Shown here in pieces: positions 50,459 to 59,400 of a DNA stretch of 64,000 nucleotides (positions within the stretch are counted from its first letter, which is position 1; the number at the start of each line of letters is the position of its first letter). This DNA comes from Pseudomonas mendocina (GTDB lineage: Bacteria; Pseudomonadota; Gammaproteobacteria; Pseudomonadales; Pseudomonadaceae): assembly GCA_037482215.1 (NCBI GenBank), contig CP148074.1:1612001-1676000 (forward strand), read 5' to 3'. The translations under genes were made by a program, and so were the position numbers. The notes under the pieces were generated by a model that was not told the DNA's origin, searched no databases, and was given only the letters and a program-made list of their open reading frames with translations.

Positions 50459-53400
50459 TCAGGAGATGCCGAGGGTATTCAGATCGTCCGCGGACAGAAT
50501 CTCCTTGAGGAAGTCGGTTTGCGCAGTGGTCAGTGCACTGAGGTCCACTTTCTCGAGTTTGGCGACTCCCAAGTGCTCAAGTTGATCATTGGTGAACTGA
50601 CTGACTTGGCTTGCGTTGAGCGCACCTAGCGCAGCGTCATTCATGCCCTGAAGCTGAGTTTTGCTCAGCTCTTTGATGTTGTCAGACGTGATTGCCTTGA
50701 TGCTGGCGGATGCCAATCCGTTGATCTGGGCTGCCGTCAGGGTGGCTGTCTGGCTGGCGGACATGGCACCCACCTGGCCTGCGCTGATGTGGGCCATTTG
50801 CGCGGGGGTCAGCGCTTCGATCTGGCTGTTCAGCAGAGCACCGAAGCTGGCGTTGGAGATCTTCTCCAACTGGCCCTGTGTCAGCACTTCTACTTGGTCG
50901 GTTGTCAGTGCGCGCAGTTGTACGTCGGTCAGCTTGGCGATCTGATCTGCACTGAGCCCCTTGTTAGCGTCGGTAACGCCGCTGACATCAAGGGCTGCGA
51001 TCTGATCAACAGTGAGCTGATCAACCCGATCACCCAACTGGCGCAGCAACGACAGATTGCCTCCTGTAGACGCTGTCAGTTCAGTCAACAGCTGCGTATC
51101 ATCCAGGGCTTTGAGTTGCTCGTCACTCAAACCAGCAACTTGGTTGGTGCTCAGTGCGCCAATGCTGGTGGCGGAGAGGCCGCTGATTTGGGTCACAGAC
51201 AGGTCTTTGATGTCGTCGCCGGTAAGTTTTTTCACAATGGCAGCAACTTGCGAGTCGTCCAGCGCTTGCACTTGCTCAGAACTCAGGCCTTTGACCTGGT
51301 TATAGGTCAGCTCGCCCAATTTGGTAGCGGATAGCCCGCTGATCTGCCCTGAGGTGAAGTGGCTGATATCAGCTGCACCCAGATCGGCAATGGCAGCCAT
51401 TTGGGTCGAATCCATCGCGCGCAACTGGTTCTGGGTGAACTTGGACACCTGATCGTTGGTCAGGCTGATCAGCTGATCCGTATTCAGGCTCTTAACTTGA
51501 GTAGTGGTGAGCTGGCTGATCTGGTCGGTTGTCAGGTTATTCAGGATGGCATTCAGGCGAGTGCTATCCAGCGCACGAATTTGGGTGTTGGTCAGATCTT
51601 TCACCTGAGCAGAAGTCAGCCCCTGCATTTTCGACGCGCTAAGGGCGTTCAGCTGAGTCGTGTTGAGGGCTTTCAGATCAATGCCATCAATGCTGGCAAC
51701 CTGGCCAGCGCTGAGGCCAGCTAACTGGCCGGTGCTCATGACACGCATCTGGTCGCTGCTGAGGTCTTTGATCTGGTTGTACGACATCAGCGCCAGCTGA
51801 GTGGTTTGCAGTGCGCGAACCTGGCTGGTAGTCAGCGCCGAGGTATCCAGTTCGGCGACTTGGGTGTCAGTCAGCTCTTTGATCTGCTGATCTTTCAGTC
51901 TGGCTTGGACGTTAGCGATGTCTTCTGACTCAAGGGCTTTGACCTGGTCACTGGTCAGTGCGCGGATCTGCTGAGTCGTCAACGCGTTGACCTGAGCACT
52001 GGTCATGTTACGCACGTGCTCTGTGCTGAGGTTGCTGATTTGAGCGGTGGTCAGCGCTTTGACTGAAGTAGTGCTCAATGCTTTCAGAGCTTCAGCAGAC
52101 AGGCTGTTGAGCTGGTTGGTTTTGAGCGCACGCAGTTGGTTGGTTTCCATGGCCCCAATCTGAGTGGCGGACATGGCTGCAACTTGCTCGTCGCTTAATG
52201 AGCCGACTTGAGCAGTGGTCAGGGCTTTGATTTGATCAGTGTCCAGACTTTGAACTTGCTCAATGGTCAGTTGTGCAACCTGACTGGTTTGCAGTTTGGT
52301 GCCCAAGGCTTTGATGTCTTGAGTTTCCAGTGCCTGGATCTGACTGCTATTCAGCGCTTTGACTGCCGCTGCGGTCAGTTTTGCAGCCTGATCATCTTCT
52401 AAACTGGTGATTTGGTCAGCGGTCAATGCTGCCACTTGCTCTGTACGCAGGGCTGCAATTGCAGCCGTGCTCAAGGCTTTGATCTGCTCACCGCTGAGTA
52501 CGCTGATGCCGTTGGTGCCGGTACCCAGTGCACGCACCTGTGCAGTGGTCATGTTGGCCAGATGGTCGGTGCTTAATGCTTTGAGATGGTCACCACTGAG
52601 TGCTGCAACTTGTGCCGTTGTCAGTGACTTGAACTGCGTTGTGGTCAACGCCTGGACCTGCTCTGTGGTCAGGTGTTGGATTTGACCGGAAGTGAGGGCC
52701 GTTGAGAGCTTGGCGATTGTTTCGGCATTCATCAACTTCAGCTGGCCGCTTGTGAGGCTTTGTGCGGCTTTGCTGTTAAGTTTTTCAGCTTGGGTTGTGG
52801 TCAGCGCCTGGACTTGGTTCGTGGTCAGTGCCTGAATCTGGTCGGTACGCAGGGCCGCAATGGCGGACGTCGAGAGCGAAGCAATCTGTTCGTTGCTCAG
52901 TGTTTGGAGCGAGCTGTTACCAATTGCACGAATTTGCGCCGAGGTCAGAGATGCTGTCTGATCGGTGGTCAGGCTCTGCAATTGAGTATTACTGAGGCTG
53001 GCCACTTGAGCAGTGGTAAGCGCCATGATTCCGTTGGCACTGAGCGCAGCAATCTGGTTAGATTCAAGTGCCTTAATGCCGTCATCATCATGGCCTAATG
53101 CGCGCACTTGGGCGGTAGTCAGGGCACCCAGTTGATCATCAGTCAGGGCCTTGAGCTGGTTCGAACCCAGCGCCGTAATCTGGGCGTTGGTCATGGCGCG
53201 GATTGCACCGGTGCTCAGGGAGCTGATCTGATTGGGTTCAAGTGCCTGGATGCGGTCGTTCTTCAGGGCTTTAATCTGGGCTGGCAGCAATCCTGAGAGC
53301 TGCTCATCTGACAAAGCTTTGATCTGGCCGGCGGTCAAGGCTGCAACCTGTTGGGTCGACATGGTCTGCAGGCTGTCTACGGACAGGGCCTTGACTTGGT

Positions 53401-54262
53401 CGGTGGTGAATGCACCCACCTGTGCAGCGGTCAGGAATCGGGTCTGGTTAGGAGACAGGCTACGTATCTGACTGTCGTCCAGTGCCTGAATCTGGTTGGT
53501 CTTAAGTGCTCTGACTTGGGTCCCGGTCAGGGCACCCAATTGTTCAGAGGTCATAACTTGCAGCTGATCTGTGGTCAGCGTGGAGACCTGCTTGGCGCTC
53601 AGGCTGGCAATCTGCGCAGTGCCCAGGATGTCGATGGCATCCAGTTGCGCAGGCTTGAGGGCTTGGATCTGCGCAGAGGTCAACGAGCCGATTTGCTCTT
53701 CGGACATGGAGCGCAGCTGTTCAACAGTCAGTTGACCGATCTGGCGGGTCGAGAGCTGCTGAATCTGATCAGTGCTCAGCACATTAACGGCATCCAGTTG
53801 AGCCGCAGTCAGGGCCTGGACCTGGGTTTTGGTCAAGGCCGAGTCATCGGCATCTTCTTCCAGCGTACGCAACTGGTCTGCACTCAGCGCGGCCAACTGC
53901 TGGGCAGTGAGCGCCTGTACCTTGGTCGGGTCATCGTTGATGGCATCAATTTGCGCATAGGTCAGGCTGGCAATCTGCTTGGTATCCAGGCTGCGCAGCT
54001 GAGTGGTGGTGAAGTTGCTGATTTGGCCTGAGGTCAGGCCGTATTCGATCTGATAATCAGAGAAGGCTTTGATCTGCGATGCACTGAGGTTAACGATAAC
54101 GCCTTCGTCAATCGCCTTTACCTGTTCAGCGGAAAACATCTGAATCTGTTGGGCAGACAGTGTCTTGATTGCACCAGAGCCTGCACTTCGAATCTGCTCT
54201 GTGCTCAGGCTAACGATCTGATCAAGCGTGTAGGACTTAAAGCTCGTAATTGTTGTGCTCAT
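50459..54262 (-). CDS. Giant Ser/Thr-rich octapeptide-repeat protein, function unknown
   Basis: A 1267-residue protein made almost wholly of degenerate 8-residue repeats, about 150 in all, of pattern L-[ST]-[ST]-x-Q-[IV]-x-A (examples LTTQQIRA, LTSDQVKA, LSAEALKA). Phase shifts of one to a few residues occur, often at Asp/Gly-rich points. I see no Cys or Trp and very few Pro. Non-repeat ends are short: about 20 residues at the N-terminus (MSTTITSFKSYT) and about 25 at the C-terminus, which ends SADDLNTLGIS. There is no signal peptide or membrane segment. I take the ATG at 54262, with AGAGGG 9 nt upstream; an in-frame start at 54382 has no such site. [ST]-x-x-[QED] resembles a helix N-cap, so a compact helical solenoid is possible. 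I do not recognise a characterised family. Adjacent glycosyltransferases suggest a glycosylated structural protein (inference). Confidence 0.9.
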   Translation of the reverse strand: MSTTITSFKSYTLDQIVSLSTEQIRSAGSGAIKTLSAQQIQMFSAEQVKAIDEGVIVNLSASQIKAFSDYQIEYGLTSGQISNFTTTQLRSLDTKQIASLTYAQIDAINDDPTKVQALTAQQLAALSADQLRTLEEDADDSALTKTQVQALTAAQLDAVNVLSTDQIQQLSTRQIGQLTVEQLRSMSEEQIGSLTSAQIQALKPAQLDAIDILGTAQIASLSAKQVSTLTTDQLQVMTSEQLGALTGTQVRALKTNQIQALDDSQIRSLSPNQTRFLTAAQVGAFTTDQVKALSVDSLQTMSTQQVAALTAGQIKALSDEQLSGLLPAQIKALKNDRIQALEPNQISSLSTGAIRAMTNAQITALGSNQLKALTDDQLGALTTAQVRALGHDDDGIKALESNQIAALSANGIMALTTAQVASLSNTQLQSLTTDQTASLTSAQIRAIGNSSLQTLSNEQIASLSTSAIAALRTDQIQALTTNQVQALTTTQAEKLNSKAAQSLTSGQLKLMNAETIAKLSTALTSGQIQHLTTEQVQALTTTQFKSLTTAQVAALSGDHLKALSTDHLANMTTAQVRALGTGTNGISVLSGEQIKALSTAAIAALRTEQVAALTADQITSLEDDQAAKLTAAAVKALNSSQIQALETQDIKALGTKLQTSQVAQLTIEQVQSLDTDQIKALTTAQVGSLSDEQVAAMSATQIGAMETNQLRALKTNQLNSLSAEALKALSTTSVKALTTAQISNLSTEHVRNMTSAQVNALTTQQIRALTSDQVKALESEDIANVQARLKDQQIKELTDTQVAELDTSALTTSQVRALQTTQLALMSYNQIKDLSSDQMRVMSTGQLAGLSAGQVASIDGIDLKALNTTQLNALSASKMQGLTSAQVKDLTNTQIRALDSTRLNAILNNLTTDQISQLTTTQVKSLNTDQLISLTNDQVSKFTQNQLRAMDSTQMAAIADLGAADISHFTSGQISGLSATKLGELTYNQVKGLSSEQVQALDDSQVAAIVKKLTGDDIKDLSVTQISGLSATSIGALSTNQVAGLSDEQLKALDDTQLLTELTASTGGNLSLLRQLGDRVDQLTVDQIAALDVSGVTDANKGLSADQIAKLTDVQLRALTTDQVEVLTQGQLEKISNASFGALLNSQIEALTPAQMAHISAGQVGAMSASQTATLTAAQINGLASASIKAITSDNIKELSKTQLQGMNDAALGALNASQVSQFTNDQLEHLGVAKLEKVDLSALTTAQTDFLKEILSADDLNTLGIS
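50500..54230 (-). repeat. Degenerate 24-bp tandem repeats
   Basis: The octapeptide periodicity appears in DNA as 24-bp units (recurring TTGATCTG or TTGAGC-type blocks on the plus strand). Units are diverged at synonymous and non-synonymous positions, which suggests old expansion rather than recent slippage. Confidence 0.85.
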
Positions 54263-54745
54263 TGTGTGCTGCCCTCTGATTATCAGATGCACAAGCCCGT
54301 TCTTGTTTTTCAGGCTTATTAATTGTTGGCCCAAGCTATTTTGGGGGAGAGTCGGCTGGGAAATCGGCAGATTGTCGAACAACTTTAACGTAAAAAATAA
54401 AATAGTGGCACTGAGCTATCTTTTGGCAGGAGTGTCATTCTGTAAGCGGGATGTCTACAGCAAGGTTTGCAGCGAGGCTGTTCGGGTTGATTTTTTTTTA
54501 ACAGCATCTGGCCTGATTCGATGGGCGCAGTGGCGCTTTTCGAGTGCCCTGTCGTTGCTCTTAGGGCGACGTGCGAACACTAAGCGGGTTGGCCAAGGGA
54601 GTTGGCGGGATATTTGCAGAGAACCACCCAAACTGTGCTTAGCGTCAGAACACTGACATTTGCACCCTGACCAAGACGTTCGAGCGAGTGCTCGCGGGCT
54701 TGGTTTATCTAGCTAGCACGCATGGGATTGAAGGGGAGTGGTGGC
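54263..54745. other. Divergent control region of the glycosylation locus
   Basis: About 480 bp between the divergent repeat-protein and methyltransferase genes. It is more AT-rich than its flanks near 54380-54500. A plus-strand 133-codon frame (54255-54656) looks non-coding. A sigma-54 candidate is listed separately; I see no matching element pointing towards the repeat gene. Confidence 0.5.
54603..54618 (+). promoter_or_regulatory. Sigma-54-like promoter for the glycosylation operon
   Basis: TGGCGG-N5-TTGCA, with GG (54604-54605) and GC (54616-54617) separated by exactly 10 bp, about 130 bp before the methyltransferase ATG. It matches the flagellar RpoN promoters except at the base after TGGC. 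Confidence 0.65.
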
Positions 54746-55498
54746 ATGAGCCAAGAAGCTGTCGCGGGTCAGCGCAATTACCTTGAGGTACTGAACATAC
54801 TGCATGAGCAGTTGTTACCGGACCTTTATATGGAAGTGGGCGTACGCAACGCCGGGAGCCTGAGTCTGGCCAAAGGCTGCGCAGTGGGAATCGACCCGCT
54901 TAAGCAGTTCACTAAAGAGCTTCCTGCCACAACGCTGTTCTATGAGATGACCAGCGATGACTTTTTTGCTGCTGCAAAAAACAGCAACATCGAAGAGAAG
55001 GTGGATCTGGCATTTATTGATGGCATGCACCTGTTCGAATACGCACTGCGTGACTTCATTAATATTGAGGCGTATGCGACTCCTTGGACTGTGGTGGTCC
55101 TGGATGACATGTGCCCCAACCACCCGGCTCAGGCTGCTCGGGATCGCAAGACCACAGTGTGGACTGGCGATGTGTGGAAACTGCGCGACTGCCTCAAGCG
55201 CTACCGCCCGGATCTGGTTCAGATTTTATTGGATACATGGCCCAGCGGCTTGCTGCTGATTATCGGCCTGGACCCTTCCAATACCGCGCTGAGCGATAAC
55301 TATGAAACCATCCTCAAGGAGTACGTCCATAACGACCTGGCTGTACCTGAAGGGGTGCTGCGTAGGGAGGGGGCGATGGCTCCAAATAATGAACTGATTG
55401 TCTCCACCTGCGAGTTGATTAAAACCGTCAGGACCTCTCACGAGCCACAAGAACAGATGCATAAACTGCGCAAGCTGCTGGCGTGGAGAGGGCTATGA
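54746..55498 (+). CDS. Class I SAM-dependent methyltransferase
   Basis: A 250-residue protein of the Methyltransf_24 type. The SAM-binding strand-loop is YMEVGVRNAGSLSLA, with VGIDPL as the acidic second strand. DLAFIDGMHLFEYALRDF and TVVVLDDMCP complete the family pattern. The ATG at 54746 has GGGGAG upstream; the ATG at 54722 does not. Its stop overlaps the next gene (ATGA). Probably methylates a sugar or glycan in the flagellin-glycosylation pathway; direct protein methylation is an alternative. Confidence 0.82.
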   Translation: MSQEAVAGQRNYLEVLNILHEQLLPDLYMEVGVRNAGSLSLAKGCAVGIDPLKQFTKELPATTLFYEMTSDDFFAAAKNSNIEEKVDLAFIDGMHLFEYALRDFINIEAYATPWTVVVLDDMCPNHPAQAARDRKTTVWTGDVWKLRDCLKRYRPDLVQILLDTWPSGLLLIIGLDPSNTALSDNYETILKEYVHNDLAVPEGVLRREGAMAPNNELIVSTCELIKTVRTSHEPQEQMHKLRKLLAWRGL

Positions 55499-56385
55499 AA
55501 AAACTCTCTGTCATTGTTGTGGCGTTCAATATGGCGCGTGAACTTCCACGCACCGTGCAGTCCCTCTCGCCGCAGCTACAGCAGGGCATCAGTGCCGATG
55601 ATTATGAAATCATCGTGGTGGATAACGGCTCGGCAGAGCCCGTCCCGCAGAGCGTGCTGAGTGCTTGGGGCGCGGATGTGCGTTGTCTGCAGGTGGAAAA
55701 GCCGAACAAATCCCCTGTCGCGGCGGTAAACCTGGGCTTGGCTGAGGCCCGTGGCGAAGTGTGTGGAGTGATCGTAGACGGCGCACGCATGGTGACGCCG
55801 GGGCTGCTGGCCCGTGTGCTCAAAGCCAGGAACCTGCGCGAAGAGCCGGTGATTTCAACCGTAGGTTTCCATCTGGGGCCAGTCCATCAGTCGCGTAGTG
55901 TGGCGATGGGCTATGAGCAAAAGTTTGAGGACTTCCTGCTGGCATCCATCGACTGGGCCAAAGACCCGTATCGGCTGTTTGTTGTGTCCTGTTACGCCGG
56001 CTCGTCTCCGCGTGGCTGGTTCGGACCCACCAGCGAAAGCAATGCACTGTTCATGCTTAAGCAAACCTGGGAGCAGTTGGGCGGTTATGACCCGGCGTTT
56101 GAGCTGCCGGGGGGCGGCCTGTGCAACTTGGATATATTCCGCCGCGCGCTGGAACTACTGCCGCAGAACCTGATTGTGTTGTTGGGAGAAGGGACCTTCC
56201 ATCAATTCCATGGCGGGACTTCATCCAATGATGAAGGCTCGAAGTGGGAGCTTTTTCACAGGGAGTACCAGAGCATCCGGGGGAAGAATTGGGAAATTCC
56301 TCATGTGCCTGTTGAGTATTTCGGAGCGGTACATCCTTACTCGCATGATCATCTGGCGTTATCGATCAATGCGCTGAAGGGCTGA
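55495..56385 (+). CDS. GT2-family glycosyltransferase
   Basis: A 296-residue GT-A-fold transferase. The N-terminus is LSVIVVAFNMARELPRTVQS, followed by YEIIVVDNGSAEPV and a VIVDGARMVTPG block in the DxD position. No membrane helices, so it acts in the cytoplasm, as expected for flagellin glycosylation before export. Overlaps the methyltransferase stop. Confidence 0.86.
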   Translation: MKKLSVIVVAFNMARELPRTVQSLSPQLQQGISADDYEIIVVDNGSAEPVPQSVLSAWGADVRCLQVEKPNKSPVAAVNLGLAEARGEVCGVIVDGARMVTPGLLARVLKARNLREEPVISTVGFHLGPVHQSRSVAMGYEQKFEDFLLASIDWAKDPYRLFVVSCYAGSSPRGWFGPTSESNALFMLKQTWEQLGGYDPAFELPGGGLCNLDIFRRALELLPQNLIVLLGEGTFHQFHGGTSSNDEGSKWELFHREYQSIRGKNWEIPHVPVEYFGAVHPYSHDHLALSINALKG

Positions 56386-56453
56386 AACGATTTCCACATG
56401 GTTTCGAGCAGGCATGAGCCTGGATATCTATCAACTCACTGGAAGGCTTTGAT

Positions 56454-59400
56454 GTGAGCACTCGGTATAAGTTTGACGCTGAACACAATCTCTACACGCG
56501 CCCTGAGGCGAATCGCTTTAACTACAGTGACGGCGATGCGGTGGAGAACTTCCTCTATAACGTCATCAAGAACGCTGCGGATGTCTCCACAGGCTCTGAA
56601 GAGCTGCAGCAGCACATCAGCAACTGGCCGACGCTGTATCACCTGAGTCCGATGCGCGCCAACCTGTTCCGCCCGATTGCTGCCAGCCTGCAGGGTAAAA
56701 AGGTGCTGGAGCTGGGTTCAGGCTGCGGTGCAATCAGTCGCTTCCTGGGGGAGTCCGGGTGCGAGCTCACGTGTGTTGAAGGTAGCCTTCGTCGTGCCGG
56801 TATTACGGCAGCCCGTTGCCGCGACCTGAACAACGTCAAGGTCTACAACGACAACTTCCAGAACTTTGAAACCGACGAGCGTTTTGATGTCGTGACGCTG
56901 ATCGGGGTGCTTGAGTACAGCCGCAAGTTTATTGGCGGTGAGGATCCAGTTGGCGCAGCGCTGGCCTTGGCGCGATCCTTCCTTAAGCCGGACGGGGTTT
57001 TGCTGGTCGCGATTGAGAACAAGCTCGGTCTCAAATACTGGGCCGGTGCTTACGAAGATCACCAGGGCGTGCCGTTCTATGGTATCGAAAGCCTGTATGG
57101 CGACGGCGAAGCGGTGACGTTCGGACGTCGCGATTTGGCCCGCATTCTTAAGCAGGCCGATTTCTCTGAGCTTGAGTTTTTCTATCCGTACCCAGATTAC
57201 AAACTGCCTTCGATGGTGCTCACCGAGCGTGCCCTCGAGCAGCGCGATGACGTACTGGTCAACCTGCTTTCCGGCGTATTTGCGCCGGTGCAAGGGGCGA
57301 ACTATCAGCGCACGTTCTCCGAAGGCGCGGCTCAGCGCGGCCTGGTTGAAAACGGCCTGGTCGGTGACCTGGCAAACTCTTTCTTTATCGTTGCCAAGAA
57401 AGGCAGCGGTAACTGGACTGGTGACCCGGACGCTGTTGCGTTCACCTACTCTCAGGGCCGTCGTCGCCAGCTGAGTAAAGAAGTCAGCATCCATCGTGCG
57501 GGCACTGCACTGGAAGTGCGCCGCCAACTGCTTGATAGCCACGCCGCACTGCCAGCCTGGATGCAGTTCAGTCCGGTTGAGCCGCTGCATCAGGGTGAGT
57601 TGCTTTTCAACTCGCTGTTGACCCTGATGAACCGTGAAGGCTGGGGGGTGAGCGCTCTGGCCGAGTGGCTGCGTCCGCTGTCCCGCGTGCTGTTTAGTGC
57701 AGCTGTTGATAAGGGCGGCCGCCTTGTGCTTCCTGGACAATATTTTGATGCCACGCCGTTCAATCTGGTGCTTGATGCTGAAGGCAACGGCACGCTGTTT
57801 GATCTGGAGTGGCAACTTTGGCCGGAGATTGATGTGGCCTTGCCACTGTTCCGAGGCATGTTCCACAGTCTGGCGCGGATTGGCAGTGTCGCCCAGCCGA
57901 TGGCCGATACTCCGCTGCATCTTGCCGAGCTGTCGTCGCGTGTGGTCAGCCAGCTAACTGGTAAACCGGTCGATACCGATGCATACCTGGCCCAGGAAGT
58001 TGAGTTCCAGCGTCAGGTTCAGTTGTTCCCCGGCAGCGTGGAGGGCCTCAAAGCGTCCATGTTGGATGTGCGTTTGTCGCCGACCCGCTTGCGTCAGGCT
58101 TTGCAACGCTATCTGGATCAGGGGGCACATTCCCAGACTGTCAGTTCTACCGCGCCCCAAACAACGGGTTCTGAAATCGACATTACCCGCACTTGGCTGG
58201 CCAACCGCTTGCCTACCGAGCAGGAGAACCAACTGATTGCCGGTCACCTTGAGCAGCATCAGGGTGGGCCGCTGCTGGGTGTGGTCGTGGTCGATCTGGA
58301 AGGCGACAGTGCCAAGCTGATGACAACCATCAAGAGTCTTGGTTTGGACCGCTGCCTCTACGCCACGCTGAAAATAATCGCACTGACGCCTGCGAACGTG
58401 CCGCAGACCAGTCCCACGGACAAGCTGCACTTCGTCAACATTGATCCGACTGACTATGTGGCGCAGCTAAATAGCGTCATCAGTGAGAGCCAGGTTGAGT
58501 GGTTTATGCTCGCCCGTGCCGGCGAGGAGTTCACCTCAAGCGGTCTGATGATGGCTGCATTGGAGCTGATCCGGCAGCCGCAATGCCGCGCCTTGTACGG
58601 TGATGAAATGCATCGCCTGGCCAATGACGAACTCGGCGCAGCCCTGCGTCCTGGTTTCAACCTGGATTACCTGCTGAGCATGCCGGCAGTGATGGCGCAT
58701 CACTGGCTGGTTAAACGCGAGCTGTTTGTGGAGCTAGGCGGTTATTCCGTTGATCAGCCTGAGGCCATGGAGTTCGACTTGATCCTGCGACTGATTGAGC
58801 AGGACGGCCTGAACGGTCTGGGCCATGTCGCCGAGCCGCTTCTGATCACCGATGCGCCGCAGCTGCAGGACAACCCGCAAGAACAGGCTACGCTGCTGCG
58901 TCACCTGAGCCAGCGCGGTTATGCGGCTGAGCTGAAGGAGCATTTGCCGGGCCGCTACCGCATTGATTACCAACATGCTAGCAAGCCGCTGGTATCGATC
59001 ATCATTCCGACCAAAGACCAACTGCCGATGGTGCAGCGTTGTGTCGAGTCGCTACTGGAGTTGACGCGTTACCAGAATTACGAAGTCATCATCGTCGACA
59101 ACAACAGCGAAACCCCGGAGGCCCGCGAGTGGCTGCAAGGGATTATTGGCCTTAATGAGCCCAAGTTACGTGTCTTGCGCTATCCACATCCGTTCAACTA
59201 CTCGGCCATTAACAACATGGCTGCCCGTGAAGCACGTGGCGAGTATCTGGTTCTGCTGAACAACGACACAGCCATCATCGACGGGGGCTGGCTGGACGAG
59301 CTACTCAACCACGCTCAGCGTCCGGAAGTGGGTATTGTCGGGGCCAAGCTGCTGTACCCGGACGGTCGCATTCAGCACGCCGGGGTAGTCTTGGGCCTAC

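Noticed and set aside
53351..54031. 226-codon plus-strand frame inside the repeat gene
   Set aside because: It is the antisense reading of the octapeptide repeats; repeat DNA lacks stops in several frames. No ribosome site or independent coding signal.
50459..54230. CRISPR array suggested by regular repetition
   Set aside because: The period is 24 bp without conserved repeats and unique spacers, and it is an open coding frame throughout.
50459..54262. RTX or LapA-type adhesin assignment for the repeat protein
   Set aside because: No GGxGxDxxx calcium repeats, no retention module and no type I secretion genes nearby.
54255..54656. 133-codon plus-strand frame in the divergent control region
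   Set aside because: It begins inside the antisense of the repeat gene's start, has Cys/Trp-rich non-coding-like composition and covers the promoter region.
56718..57920. 400-codon minus-strand frame opposite the methyltransferase domain of the large fusion
   Set aside because: Antisense shadow; the plus-strand frame carries clear methyltransferase motifs.
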